Shown: positions 33,175 to 42,286, numbered from the stretch's first letter. The stretch: DNA of 64,000 nt from Shinella fusca (GCF_014203155.1 NZ_JACHIK010000004.1:1-64000); one strand, 5' to 3'. The notes: generated from the letters alone by a model not told the origin. Made by a program: numbers and translations.

Positions 33175-34911
33175 TCAGTTGATCGCCGGTTCCGGCGTCT
33201 TGCCGCCGAACTCAGTGCGCAGGAAATCGAAGTCGCAGCCCTTGTCGGCCTGCTCGATATGCTTGGTGAACATGAAGCCGTAGCCGCGCTCGTAGCGGGG
33301 CTCGGGCGCCTGCCAGGCGGCGCGGCGCGCCGCCAGCTCGTCCTCCGCCACCAGCATGTCGAGGCTGCGGGCGGGAATGTCGAGCTCGACGATGTCGCCG
33401 GTCTTCAAAAGGGCGAGCGGCCCGCCGACGAAGGCTTCCGGCGAGACATGCAGCACGCAGGCCCCGAAGCTCGTGCCGGACATGCGGGCATCGGAAATGC
33501 GCACCATGTCGCGAAGGCCGAGCTTCAAGAGCGCCTTGGGCATCGGGATCATGCCCCATTCCGGCATGCCGGGGCCGCCCTGCGGGCCGGCATTGCGCAG
33601 CACCAGCACCGTGTCGGGCGTCAGCGGATAATCCGGGTCGTCGATGATCTTCTTCATCTCGGCATAGCTGTCGGCGACGAGCGCCGGGCCGCGATGGCGG
33701 TGGAATTTCGGATCGCACGCCGCCGGCTTGATGACCGCGCCGTCGGGCGCGAGATTGCCCTTGAGGACGGCAAGCGAGCCCTCGTGGTAGACCGGGTTGG
33801 AGAGCGGCCGGATCACGTCGTCGTTCCACACCTTGACGTCCTCCAGCCCTTCCACGAGCGGCCGGCCGGTGACGGTGATGGCGGTCGGGTCCAGCTTGTC
33901 GCCGAGCTGCTTCATCAGCGCGCGAAGCCCGCCCGCATAGAAGAAGTCTTCCATGAGGTAGGTCGTGCCGGAGGGGCGGATATTGGCGATCACCGGCGTC
34001 GTGCGGCCGATGCGGTCGAGATCGTCGAGTTCGAGCGGAATGCCGGCGCGGCGCGCCATGGCGATGAGATGGATGATCGCATTGGTCGAACAGCCCGTTG
34101 CCATGGCGACCGTCACCGCGTTGTTGACGGCGGCCGCGGTGAGGATCCTGTCGGGCGTCAGGTCCTCCCAGACCATCTCGACGACGCGCCGGCCGCAGGC
34201 GGCCGACATGCGCTGGTGGTTGGCGTCCGCCGCCGGGATCGAGGAGGCGCCCGGCAGGGTCAGCCCCAGCGCCTCGGCGATGGCCGTCATGGTGGAGGCG
34301 GTGCCCATGGTCATGCAATGGCCGTAGCTGCGGGCGATGCCGCCCTCGATGCCCTGCCATTCCTCCTTGGAAATGGTGCCGGCGCGCCGCTCGTCCCAGT
34401 ACTTGAAGCCGTCCGTACCCGAGCCCAGCGTCTTGCCGGCATAGTTGCCGCGCAGCATGGGGCCGGCCGGAAGATAGACGAAGGGAATGCCCATCGAGAC
34501 CGCGCCCATGACCAGCGCCGGGGTGGTCTTGTCGCACCCGCCCATCAGCACCGCGCCGTCGATGGGGTGGGAGCGCAGCAGCTCCTCCGTCTCCATCGCC
34601 AGCATGTTGCGGTAGAGCATGGTCGTCGGCTTGACGAAATTCTCCGACAGCGAGAGCGCCGGCAGCTCCATGGGAAAGCCGCCCGACTGCAGGATGCCGC
34701 GCTTCACCCAGTCCACGCGCTCGCGGAAATGCATGTGGCAGGGCTGGGCATCCGACCAGGTGTTGATGATCGCGATGATCGGCTTTCCCTGCCAGTCCTC
34801 CGGCGAGTAGCCCATCTGCATCGTGCGCGAGCGGTGCCCGAACGACCGCTGGTCGTCCGGCATCATCCAGCGCGCCGAGCGCAGCTCCTCGTAGGTTTTC
34901 CTCCCGGTCAT
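33175..34911 (-). CDS. IlvD/Edd-family sugar-acid dehydratase
   Basis: 578 residues, the size of arabonate/xylonate/galactonate dehydratases in this Fe-S family. Cysteines that bind the cluster are visible: SDAQPCHMHF, GGCDKTTPA and SAACGRR. Other family parts: INTWSDAQPCH, MGTASTMTAIAEALG and ISDARMSGTSFGA near the C-terminus. Start at ATG 34911 (MTGRKTYEEL), preceded by AAAGGAG; the reading extends to 34953 without one. It dehydrates an aldonate to a 2-keto-3-deoxy acid; L-arabonate or a hexonate is possible. It is divergent from the GntR gene and heads the operon. Confidence 0.92.
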   Translation of the reverse strand: MTGRKTYEELRSARWMMPDDQRSFGHRSRTMQMGYSPEDWQGKPIIAIINTWSDAQPCHMHFRERVDWVKRGILQSGGFPMELPALSLSENFVKPTTMLYRNMLAMETEELLRSHPIDGAVLMGGCDKTTPALVMGAVSMGIPFVYLPAGPMLRGNYAGKTLGSGTDGFKYWDERRAGTISKEEWQGIEGGIARSYGHCMTMGTASTMTAIAEALGLTLPGASSIPAADANHQRMSAACGRRVVEMVWEDLTPDRILTAAAVNNAVTVAMATGCSTNAIIHLIAMARRAGIPLELDDLDRIGRTTPVIANIRPSGTTYLMEDFFYAGGLRALMKQLGDKLDPTAITVTGRPLVEGLEDVKVWNDDVIRPLSNPVYHEGSLAVLKGNLAPDGAVIKPAACDPKFHRHRGPALVADSYAEMKKIIDDPDYPLTPDTVLVLRNAGPQGGPGMPEWGMIPMPKALLKLGLRDMVRISDARMSGTSFGACVLHVSPEAFVGGPLALLKTGDIVELDIPARSLDMLVAEDELAARRAAWQAPEPRYERGYGFMFTKHIEQADKGCDFDFLRTEFGGKTPEPAIN

Positions 34912-34954
34912 GTCCGTCTCCTTTCGCGGCAGACCATTGCCGCGCCTCATCATC

Positions 34955-34969
34955 CATACTAATATTTCA
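34955..34969 (+). promoter_or_regulatory. Island regulon site B
   Basis: CATACTAATATTTCA, identical to site A, 44 bp upstream of the IlvD/Edd-type start codon. A related element on the minus strand, ATACACAAGAATA (35000-35012), lies on the regulator's side of the gap. Both sit in the 142-bp divergent region between the dehydratase and the GntR gene, so each promoter has its own copy. Confidence 0.65.
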
Positions 34970-35053
34970 GTTCGACATCTATATCAACACCTATATTTCT
35001 ATTCTTGTGTATGAGTTGCGGCCCGGCTAACACTGAGCGAAAAGGATCACCCC

Positions 35054-35770
35054 ATGAACACATCGCTTGCCCAGACATTCGGACTTGCCCCTTCCGGCTT
35101 TCCCTCGGTCGCCGGCAGCACCGTCCAGCGGGTCTATGACGACCTGCGCAAGCGGATCATCACCATCCAGCTTCCGCCGGACACAACGCTCTCGCGCACG
35201 GAACTGACGGAGACCTACGAGGTGAGCCAGACGCCGATCCGCGAGGCGATGCAGCTTTTGAAGCAGGAAGGGCTGGTGCGCATCTATCCGCAGTCGCGCA
35301 CCGTCGTCACACGCATCGACGTGCCGCAGATCTACGAGGCGCATTTCCTGCGCGTCGCGCTGGAGACGGAGGTGTGCCGCCGCCTTGCGCTGGAGCCCGA
35401 TTCCCCGACGGTCATGCGGGCGCGCTCGATCATCAAGATGCAGGAAGCCGTCGCCGACGACCCGGAGCAGCTCTCGATCTTCCAGGAGCTGGACGAACTG
35501 TTCCACCAGACGCTGTTTGCCGGCGTCAGGCGCAGCGGCCTGCACCAGCTCATCCGCGAGCGCTCCGGCCACCTGGAGCGCATCCGCCGCCTGCACCTTC
35601 CCGAGAAGGGCAAGATCATCAACATCCTCGACGGGCATCGCGCCATCGTCGAGGCGATCGCGGCCGGCGACGAGACTGCCGCCATCGCCGCCATCCGCGA
35701 TCATCTCAGCCGCACGGTCTCCAAGGTCGAGGACCTGCGCGCGGAGTTCCCGCACTACTTCGCCGCCTGA
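35054..35770 (+). CDS. FCD-domain GntR-family regulator of the sugar-acid island
   Basis: 238 residues. Winged HTH (about 25-95: VYDDLRKRIITIQLPPDTTLSRTELTETYEVSQTPIREAMQLLKQEGLV) and the all-helical FCD ligand domain (about 100-230), with the metal-binding D/H pattern in ELDELFHQTLF, and ILDGHRAIVEAIAAGDETAAIAAIRDHLSRT. It is the only regulator inside the island and lies beside two copies of the repeated AT-rich site, which also precede three further promoters. It is likely the master repressor, released by an aldarate or keto-acid; ligand unknown. Confidence 0.93.
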   Translation: MNTSLAQTFGLAPSGFPSVAGSTVQRVYDDLRKRIITIQLPPDTTLSRTELTETYEVSQTPIREAMQLLKQEGLVRIYPQSRTVVTRIDVPQIYEAHFLRVALETEVCRRLALEPDSPTVMRARSIIKMQEAVADDPEQLSIFQELDELFHQTLFAGVRRSGLHQLIRERSGHLERIRRLHLPEKGKIINILDGHRAIVEAIAAGDETAAIAAIRDHLSRTVSKVEDLRAEFPHYFAA

Positions 35771-35794
35771 CGCCGGTCAGTTCACGGGCGTCAG
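35767..35794. terminator. Hairpin at convergent gene ends
   Basis: Arms CTGACGCC (35767-35774) and GGCGTCAG (35787-35794) surround the stops of the GntR gene and the convergent dehydrogenase, which are 6 bp apart. No T-tract. Possible bidirectional 3'-end structure. Confidence 0.4.
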
Positions 35795-36724
35795 CAGCGG
35801 CTTACCGGCGAAGAAGGCCGCAAGGTTGTCGATGACCAGCTGGGCCATCCGGTCGCGCGTCTCCTCCGTGCCGCTGGCATGGTGCGGATAGAGCACGACA
35901 TTGTCGAGCGCAGCGAAGGCCGGGTCCGGGTTCGGCTCGTTGAGATAGACGTCGAGCCCGGCAGATGCGATGCGTCCCTCCTGGAGGGCGCGGATCAGCG
36001 CCGGCTCGTCGACCACCGTGCCGCGCGAGATGTTGACGAGGCTGCCTTCCGACCCGAGCGCGTCGAGCACGTCCGCGGAAATCAGCTTCTCCGTCTCCGC
36101 CCCGCCCGGCGTCGCGACGATGAGGATGTCCGCCCAGGCGGCGAGCTTCACCGGATCGTCGAAATAGGCGTAGTCGTTGCCGGCCTTCTTCGATCGGCCG
36201 TAGTAGCCGATCGTCAGGCCGAGGGCCTCGCAGCGCCGCGCGATGGCAAGGCCGATGCGCCCGAGCCCGACGATCCCCGCCTTCTTGCCGGAAGTCGAGG
36301 TCGTCAGCGGCATCATGCCCTTGCGGCCCCAGTCGCCCGAGCGGACATAACGGTCGCCCACCACCAGCCGGCGGCGCGCCGCCAGCATCAGGAGCAGCGC
36401 CATGTCCGCGACATCGTCCAGCAGCACGTCCGACGTGTTGGTGAGCGTGATGCAGCGCCGGGTCATCGCCGCAACGTCCATCTGGTCGAAGCCGGCCGAG
36501 GAGCAGGCGGCGATCTTCAGCGCGGGCAGTCTTGCGAGGAACGCGTCGTCGATGGCGACATGGCCGTTCACCACCATGGCGGTGCAGCGCGGGCCGACCT
36601 CGGCCAGCATCGCCTCGCGCGCCTCGCCCTCCAGCAGGTCGAGACGGTGCACCGTATAGGTCTTTTCCAGCATCTCCATCTGGCGGGGACGCAGGGGATA
36701 GGCGACCAGAACATCGGGTTTCAT
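35777..36724 (-). CDS. D-2-hydroxyacid dehydrogenase (GhrB/hydroxypyruvate reductase type)
   Basis: 315 residues. NAD(P) fold GIVGLGRIGLAIA near 150 and the catalytic trio: Arg in ISRGTVVDE, Glu in LDVYLNEP, His in PHHASGT. It reduces 2-keto acids such as hydroxypyruvate or glyoxylate, or the reverse. The start overlaps the ATPase stop (ATGA), so it belongs to the Dpp-like transport operon. In a sugar-acid context, removal of tartronate semialdehyde or glyoxylate-type products is plausible. Confidence 0.92.
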   Translation of the reverse strand: MKPDVLVAYPLRPRQMEMLEKTYTVHRLDLLEGEAREAMLAEVGPRCTAMVVNGHVAIDDAFLARLPALKIAACSSAGFDQMDVAAMTRRCITLTNTSDVLLDDVADMALLLMLAARRRLVVGDRYVRSGDWGRKGMMPLTTSTSGKKAGIVGLGRIGLAIARRCEALGLTIGYYGRSKKAGNDYAYFDDPVKLAAWADILIVATPGGAETEKLISADVLDALGSEGSLVNISRGTVVDEPALIRALQEGRIASAGLDVYLNEPNPDPAFAALDNVVLYPHHASGTEETRDRMAQLVIDNLAAFFAGKPLLTPVN

Positions 36725-38355
36725 GCTATTTCAAGTCCTTCTTCGAGGTTGCGGGCGGCACGGCGGGCGGCCTGGATTTCCGGATCGGGATCGAGGCTCG
36801 CGGCAAGAAGCGCGCGGGTATAGGGATGGGCGGGCGCATCGAAGATCTGCCGCACCGGCCCCTCCTCCACGATTTCCCCGTCCTTCATGACGACGACACG
36901 GTCGGCGAAATCGCGCACCACCGGCAGGTCGTGGGCGATGAAGAGATAGGACAGGCCGAACTCGCGCCGCAAGCCGTCGAGAAGCGCGATGACCTGCGCC
37001 TGGATCGAGACGTCGAGGGCGGACACCGCCTCATCGCAGACGATGAGCTTCGGCTCCATGGCGAGCGCCCGGGCGATCGCGATGCGCTGGCGCTGGCCGC
37101 CGGAGAACTGGTGCGGGTAGCGCGCCGCCATGTCCGGCTTCAGGCCGACCTTGACCAGAAGCTCGGCCACCCGTTCCTTCCAGCGTGCCCGCGGCAGGAT
37201 GCCGGGATGGATGGCCCAGGCCTCGGAGATGAGCTGGAACACCGTCATGCGCGGGTTGAGCGACTGCGTCGGATCCTGGAAGACCATCTGCAGGTCGCGG
37301 CGAAGGCCAAACAGCTCCCTGGGGCTCATCGCCAGGAGATCGCGGCCGCGATAGAGCACCTGCCCCGAATTGGGATCGTCGAGGCGCAGGATCGCCCGCG
37401 CCAGCGTCGACTTGCCCGATCCGCTCTCGCCGACGACCGCCACGGTCTCTCCCGGCATGATGGCGATATCGACGCCCTTCAATGCATGGAACGCGCCGTA
37501 GGTCTTGTGCAGGCCGATGGCCGAAAGCAGCGGCTCGCCCTTGCGCTCCTGCTCGTCCGGCATCTCGCCCTTGCCGGGCGCGGCGTCGATGAGCTTCTTC
37601 GTATAGGGGTGCTGCGGGTTGCGGTAGACTTCCGCGGCATTGCCGGATTCGACGATGCAGCCGGAATTCATCACCACCACCCGGTCGGCGATCTCGGCGA
37701 CGACGCCGAGGTCGTGGGTAATGAGCAGGAGGCCCATGCCGGTCTCGTCCTGCAATTCGCCCAGAAGCTCCAGCACCTGGGCCTGCACCGTCACGTCGAG
37801 CGCCGTCGTCGGCTCGTCGGCGATCAGGATGTCCGGCTTGCAGGCAAGCGCCATGGCGATCATCAGGCGCTGGCGCTGGCCGCCGGAGAACTGGAACGGA
37901 TATTTGTTCATCGCCAGCTCGGGCCGCGGGATGCCGACGCGCTTCATGAGGTCGAGCGCGCGCGTGCGCGCCTCCTCGCGCGGGGCGCCGTGGGTCGTCA
38001 TCATCTCCGTGATCTGCCAGCCGACCGTATAGACGGGGTTGAGATGGGCGAGCGGGTCCTGGAAGATCATGGCGATGCGCGCGCCGTTGATCGCCCGGCG
38101 CTCCTCCGCGCTCATCGCCAGCATGTCGCGGCCGTTGAAGAGGATCGTGCCGCTGGTGATCCTGCCCGGCGGCATGTCGATGAGGTTCATGATCGCCGAG
38201 GCGGAGACGGACTTGCCCGACCCGCTTTCGCCGAGGATCGCCAGCGTCTCGCCGCGGTCGAGATGCCAGCTCACGTCCTGCACGGCCTTGACCGTGCCGG
38301 CGGCGGTGTGGAACTCGACCGAAAGGTCGCGCACTTCAAGCAGGTGTTCAGCCAT
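36721..38355 (-). CDS. Dpp/Opp-type ABC transporter, two ATPase domains fused
   Basis: 544 residues: a fusion of the DppD-like and DppF-like ATPases. Domain 1 (1-260): Walker [12 protein letters not shown], signature FSGGQRQRL, Walker [13 protein letters not shown]. Domain 2 (275-530): Walker [12 protein letters not shown], signature [11 protein letters not shown], Walker [13 protein letters not shown], each with the QDP/NP Q-loop of this family. Fusions of this kind (GsiA/YejF style) are common. It energises the permeases just upstream in the operon; the start overlaps the permease stop by 8 bp. Confidence 0.94.
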   Translation of the reverse strand: MAEHLLEVRDLSVEFHTAAGTVKAVQDVSWHLDRGETLAILGESGSGKSVSASAIMNLIDMPPGRITSGTILFNGRDMLAMSAEERRAINGARIAMIFQDPLAHLNPVYTVGWQITEMMTTHGAPREEARTRALDLMKRVGIPRPELAMNKYPFQFSGGQRQRLMIAMALACKPDILIADEPTTALDVTVQAQVLELLGELQDETGMGLLLITHDLGVVAEIADRVVVMNSGCIVESGNAAEVYRNPQHPYTKKLIDAAPGKGEMPDEQERKGEPLLSAIGLHKTYGAFHALKGVDIAIMPGETVAVVGESGSGKSTLARAILRLDDPNSGQVLYRGRDLLAMSPRELFGLRRDLQMVFQDPTQSLNPRMTVFQLISEAWAIHPGILPRARWKERVAELLVKVGLKPDMAARYPHQFSGGQRQRIAIARALAMEPKLIVCDEAVSALDVSIQAQVIALLDGLRREFGLSYLFIAHDLPVVRDFADRVVVMKDGEIVEEGPVRQIFDAPAHPYTRALLAASLDPDPEIQAARRAARNLEEGLEIA

Positions 38356-39274
38356 TTTTCCGGCCTCTCATTTCAAGGCGCCAGCGCTGCGCCGGATCGA
38401 GCGCGATGCGCAGCCAGTTCGACAGCAGGTTCAGCGACAGGGTGGTGAGGATGATCGCAAGGCCCGGCCAGAAGGAAAGCCACCAGGCATTCGTCAGATA
38501 GGGCCGGCCCTGGCTGACCATGAGGCCCCAGGTGATCTCCGGCGCCTGGATGCCGATGCCGAGGAAGGAGAGCGAGGATTCGGCCAGCATGACGAAGGCG
38601 AAGTCGAGCGTGGCGATCGTCACCAGCGTCGGCAGGATGACCGGCAGGATATGGCGGAAGACGATGCGCCGGTGCGAGGCGCCCATGACGGTCGCCGCCT
38701 GCACGAACATGCGCTCGCGCACCTCCAGCACCTCGGCGCGCGTGGTGCGCAGGTAGATCGGGATGCGCGTGATCGCCAGCACCAGCACGATATTGGCGAC
38801 GGACGGCTCCAGCATGTAGAGCACGATGACGGCAAGCAGCAGCGAGGGGAAGGACATGATGACATCGCCGAGCCGCATGATCCACTGGGCGGCCGAACGC
38901 CGGCTGTAGCCCGCAACGAGCCCGAGGGCAGCGCCGACGACAGAGGAGGCCGCCACGGCTCCCGCGGCGACCAGCATGGTGTTCTGCGCCGCCACCACGA
39001 TGCGGGCGAGGAGCGGCCGGCCGAGCGCATCGGCGCCGAGCACGTAGATCCAGCCATGGGTGAGGTCGAAGGGCGGGGCGTTTCGCCCGCGCAGGTTCTG
39101 CTTGGTGGCATATGCATCCAGGAAATGCGGGCCGAGGATCGCACAGAGCAGCACGACGAAGAGGAAGAGCGCGGCGAAGAAGGCGAGCTTGTCGGCCCAC
39201 AGCATGGAGAACCAGCGCCCGAGCGCCCCGCTCTGCTTTCGCCCGGAAAGGATTTGCGTGTCTGTCATGGCCAT
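38348..39274 (-). CDS. Dpp/Opp-type ABC transporter permease (DppC-like)
   Basis: 308 residues, hydrophilic N-terminus then six hydrophobic segments. Features of the DppC branch: HPLGTDxxGRD-like HGWIYVLGADALGRPLLARIV near 75, and the EAA loop VREERMFVQAATVMGASHRRIVFRHILP-type (EVRERMFVQAATVMGASHRRI). Two nearby ATGs (39274 and 39268) are possible. It starts three bases after the stop of the partner permease. Confidence 0.92.
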   Translation of the reverse strand: MAMTDTQILSGRKQSGALGRWFSMLWADKLAFFAALFLFVVLLCAILGPHFLDAYATKQNLRGRNAPPFDLTHGWIYVLGADALGRPLLARIVVAAQNTMLVAAGAVAASSVVGAALGLVAGYSRRSAAQWIMRLGDVIMSFPSLLLAVIVLYMLEPSVANIVLVLAITRIPIYLRTTRAEVLEVRERMFVQAATVMGASHRRIVFRHILPVILPTLVTIATLDFAFVMLAESSLSFLGIGIQAPEITWGLMVSQGRPYLTNAWWLSFWPGLAIILTTLSLNLLSNWLRIALDPAQRWRLEMRGRKNG

Positions 39275-39277
39275 CGC

Positions 39278-40192
39278 TCAATACCGGATGCGGGGATCGA
39301 GCAGCGCATAGGCGAGGTCGATCAGGAGGTTCATGATGAAGATCGCCAGCGCCGACACCATGATGACGGCGAGGACGACGGCAAAATCGCGCAGCAGGAT
39401 GGAATCGATCATCAGCTTGCCGATGCCGGGAAAGCCGAAGACGGTCTCGACCACGACCGCGCCGTTGAGGATGGCGGCGGCCTGGTCGCCGATGACCGTG
39501 ATGACCGGCAGCATGGCATTACGCAGGCCGTGCACGAAGATGATGACGGGCGTGCGCACGCCCTTGGCGCGGGCCGTCTTGACATAGGCGGAGGAGAGGA
39601 CGCCGATCATCGAGCCGCGCACCACCTGGAGGATGAGGCCGAAGGGGCGGATGAAGAGCACGGAGACGGGAAGGATCCAGTGCCAGGGCGTGCCCGTTCC
39701 CGAGGTCGGCAGCCAGTGGAGCTTGACCGCGAAGATGACGATCGCCACGATGGCGAGCCAGAAATCCGGCGCGGCGGCGCCGATCAGCGAGAAGAAGGTG
39801 GCGATGCGGTCGAAGATGCCGCCGACGCGGAAGGCGGCGAGCGAGCCGATGACGATGGCCGCCAGCGTGACGCAGGACATGGTGATGACGGCGAGCCAGA
39901 AGGTCCAGCCGAACGCCTCGAGCACCACGTCCATCGCCGGGCGCGCCTGGCGCAGCGACTGGCCGAAGTCGAGCCGGGCGAGATCGGCGACATAGCGGCC
40001 GAACTGCACGATCAGCGGATCGTTGAAACCATGCATCTGGCGGAACTGGTCGCGCATTTCCGTGGATGCGTCGAGCGGCAGGTAAAGGTCGGTCGGGTCC
40101 CCCGTCAGCCTCGACAGAAAGAACACGAGCACGACGAGCCCTATCAGCGAGACACCGCTCGCAAGGGCCCGCTTGCTGATGAATGATTTCAT
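39278..40192 (-). CDS. Dpp/Opp-type ABC transporter permease (DppB-like)
   Basis: 304 residues from ATG 40192 (MKSFISKRALASG), with GGGAGGAG five bases upstream; the reading stays open to 40351 but without a start signal. N-terminal helix and FFLSRLTGDPTDLYLPLDA, the DppB-type first periplasmic loop, then the EAA loop YVKTARAKGVRTPVIIFVHGLRNAMLP. First gene of the import operon (permeases, double ATPase, dehydrogenase). Confidence 0.93.
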   Translation of the reverse strand: MKSFISKRALASGVSLIGLVVLVFFLSRLTGDPTDLYLPLDASTEMRDQFRQMHGFNDPLIVQFGRYVADLARLDFGQSLRQARPAMDVVLEAFGWTFWLAVITMSCVTLAAIVIGSLAAFRVGGIFDRIATFFSLIGAAAPDFWLAIVAIVIFAVKLHWLPTSGTGTPWHWILPVSVLFIRPFGLILQVVRGSMIGVLSSAYVKTARAKGVRTPVIIFVHGLRNAMLPVITVIGDQAAAILNGAVVVETVFGFPGIGKLMIDSILLRDFAVVLAVIMVSALAIFIMNLLIDLAYALLDPRIRY

Positions 40193-40240
40193 ATCACTCC
40201 TCCCGAGTGAGAATTTCGTTGCACGGCATTCTCCGGGGTC

Positions 40241-40304
40241 GTGCCCGCGAAAGCCGCCGTTCCGGCTCATTGGCTCCTCAGGAGCGGGCACGGACCGCGG
40301 TCCG
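40241..40304. repeat. Palindromic intergenic element
   Basis: GTGCCCGC (40241-40248) pairs with GCGGGCAC (40284-40291); a perfect 14-bp palindrome CGGACCGCGGTCCG follows at 40291-40304. It lies in the 177-bp gap upstream of the import operon. Similar in style to, but different in sequence from, the GGATCCTCGGG-type elements further right. Confidence 0.5.
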
Positions 40305-40316
40305 AACTCACATCCG

Positions 40317-40331
40317 AGTAATATATTAGTG
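40317..40331 (-). promoter_or_regulatory. Island regulon site C
   Basis: On the minus strand CACTAATATATTACT, preceded by CAGATG. It shares ACTAATAT with sites A and B and ATGCACTAA with the neighbourhood of A and D. It lies 125 bp upstream of the DppB-like start, in an AT-rich stretch that also serves as the 3' region of the DMT gene. Confidence 0.5.
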
Positions 40332-40369
40332 CATCTGAGATTTTTGTGCATCTGTTTTTTTGACCTTCA

Positions 40370-41257
40370 TCAGCCTTCGTCCTCGAAGCGGCGCCGGCGA
40401 AGGCGCGCGCCGCCGGCGGCGGCGAGGGTCGCGACGAAGATCGTCGCCGCGCCGATCCAGGTCGTCACGGGCGCCACCTCGCCGAAGAACAGGAAGGCCA
40501 TGACGGCCACGACCGGCAGGCGCAGGAAATCGAGCGGCGCGAGATAGGAGGCGCTCGCCATGGCGAAGGCCCGGGTGATCAGCGTCATGTTAAGCGCCCC
40601 GAGCACGCCCTGCAGGGCGAGGAGGCCGAGCTGCATCGGCGTCGGCGTGACCCAGACAGGCACGGCGGCAAGCAGCCCCAGCCCCACCATGGCGAGGAGG
40701 TTCCAGGCGACGAGGCGGTCCGTCGTGTCGCGCAGCGCCATGCGCCGCAGCATCAACTGGCTGACGGCCGTGAGGATCGCGCCGGCAAGCGCGAAGAGCA
40801 GCCAGGGGTCGAACGTGCCCGCCCCCGGCCGCACGATGATCATGACGCCGACAAAGCCGGCAAGCACGCCGCCGATGACGGAGGGCGCGACCTCCTCCTT
40901 GAGGAAGAGCCAGGCGCCGAGCGTGAGGAAGATCGGCATGGTGAAGTTGAGCGCCGTCGCATCGGCAAGCGGCGCATGGGCGTAGGCGATGAAGAGGGCG
41001 ACGAGCGAGGCGAACTTCAGCCCCGCCCGCACGACATGCGCCGCCCGATAGGGCGAGGCCAGAAGCTGGACCCGGCGCATCATGAAGGGCAGCACCGCGC
41101 AAAGGCCGAACAGGGCCCGGAAGAACGCGATGGTGAAGGGATGCACCCCGCCGGCGAGCATGCGCACGATGACCGCATCGAACCCTGCCAGGATGGACGC
41201 CGCCGCCATGATAAGGACGGCGGCGCCCGTCCGCTGGCCGCTCATGAGCCCGCTCAT
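40370..41257 (-). CDS. EamA/DMT-superfamily transporter
   Basis: 295 residues, ten hydrophobic segments in two EamA repeats (each with the P-x-x-x-x-x-x-x-E-x-x pattern: FLTLGAWLFLKEEVAPS and VVAVMAFLFFGEVAP). DMT proteins export or import small metabolites. I start at ATG 41257 (MSGLMSGQRTG), with GAGG nine bases upstream; an ATG at 41290 has none. It has its own promoter with an island-type site, so it may expel an intermediate or take up a sugar acid. Confidence 0.9.
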   Translation of the reverse strand: MSGLMSGQRTGAAVLIMAAASILAGFDAVIVRMLAGGVHPFTIAFFRALFGLCAVLPFMMRRVQLLASPYRAAHVVRAGLKFASLVALFIAYAHAPLADATALNFTMPIFLTLGAWLFLKEEVAPSVIGGVLAGFVGVMIIVRPGAGTFDPWLLFALAGAILTAVSQLMLRRMALRDTTDRLVAWNLLAMVGLGLLAAVPVWVTPTPMQLGLLALQGVLGALNMTLITRAFAMASASYLAPLDFLRLPVVAVMAFLFFGEVAPVTTWIGAATIFVATLAAAGGARLRRRRFEDEG

Positions 41258-41323
41258 CGGATCCGGCCTCGAACCATGACGGACCGGCATCGACAGGATT
41301 TCATGGCGCTCTCCTCACTGCTA

Positions 41324-41352
41324 CGGATCGTCTTATACACTAAAATATAAGA
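41324..41352 (+). promoter_or_regulatory. Island regulon site D
   Basis: CGGATCGTCTTATACAC (41324-41340) matches 15 of 17 bases beside site A; it continues into ACTAAAATAT. The part 41331-41352 forms an inverted repeat TCTTATA-N8-TATAAGA. It lies 67 bp upstream of the DMT start and about 105 bp upstream of ku in the other direction. Confidence 0.6.
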
Positions 41353-41455
41353 ACACCAGTCCGCAAATCGGCTTGCCCACGGGTGTGCGTCGGAGGCTTC
41401 AAGGAACAATCGCGGCCGCGCCGCATTGCTTCCGCTTTGCAGCGGAGGGCGAAAC

Positions 41456-42286
41456 GTGGCGCCGAGAGCCAACTGGAAAGGTTTCCTGAAACTGGGAGAG
41501 CTGGTCTGTCCGGTCGCCCTTCACACCGCCGCCTCGACGAGCGAACGCGTCTCCTTCCACCTCGTCAACCGCAGGACGGGTAACCGGCTGCACCGGGAAT
41601 TCATCGACAGCGAGACGGGCAAGCCCGTCGAGAAGGAAGACCAGGTGAAAGGCTACGAGACCGGCGAGAACGACTATATCGTGCTCCAGCCGGAGGAGAT
41701 CGCCGCCGCCGTGCCCGAGAGCGACAAGACGATGGCCGTGGAAGCCTTCGTCGCCTGCTCCGACATCGACGACCTCTACTTCGACAAGCCCTATTACCTG
41801 CGCCCCGCCGACCGGCAGGGCGAGGAGGTCTTTGCGCTGATCCGCGAGGGCATGGAGGCGAAGAAGGTGGCGGCGGTGGCGCAGGCCGTGCTCTTCCGCC
41901 GCGCCCGCACCCTGATCATCCGCGCCCACGATGCGGGCCTCATCGCGACGACGCTCGCCTACGACTACGAGGTGCGCTCCGCCAAGGAAGCCTTTTCCGA
42001 CATTCCCGATATCGAGGTGAAGGGCGAGATGCTGGAGCTTGCCGAGCACATCATCAGGACGAAGAGCGGCCGCTTCGATCCCAAGGGCTTCGACGACCGC
42101 TACGACGCCGCCCTTGCCGAGGTGGTGAAGGCGAAGATCGAGGGCCGCAAGATCAAGCCTGTCCGGCCGAAGGCCGAGGGCAAGGTCATCGACCTGATGG
42201 AAGCGCTGCGCCAGAGCGCCGGCGAAACGAAGAAGAAACCCGCGGCGAAGCGCAAGCCGGCAGCCGGCCGGCGGAAGGCAGGATGA
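41456..42286 (+). CDS. ku: Ku protein 1 (non-homologous end joining)
   Basis: 276 residues, bacterial Ku: a homodimeric ring that threads onto broken DNA ends and recruits LigD. Family core from WKGFLKLGELVCPVALHTAAS, through EKEDQVKGYETGENDYIVLQPEEI, to LRPADRQGEEVFALIREGMEAKKV. The C-terminal tail is Lys/Ala/Arg-rich (KKKPAAKRKPAAGRRKAG), as in Ku proteins that bind DNA non-specifically. Start at GTG 41456, with GGAGG eight bases upstream. Its stop overlaps ligD, so the two are made together. Confidence 0.94.
   Translation: MAPRANWKGFLKLGELVCPVALHTAASTSERVSFHLVNRRTGNRLHREFIDSETGKPVEKEDQVKGYETGENDYIVLQPEEIAAAVPESDKTMAVEAFVACSDIDDLYFDKPYYLRPADRQGEEVFALIREGMEAKKVAAVAQAVLFRRARTLIIRAHDAGLIATTLAYDYEVRSAKEAFSDIPDIEVKGEMLELAEHIIRTKSGRFDPKGFDDRYDAALAEVVKAKIEGRKIKPVRPKAEGKVIDLMEALRQSAGETKKKPAAKRKPAAGRRKAG

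Noticed and set aside
38039-40186. 715-codon open frame opposite the permease genes
   Set aside because: Low-complexity, acidic translation and two real permease genes with motifs on the other strand.
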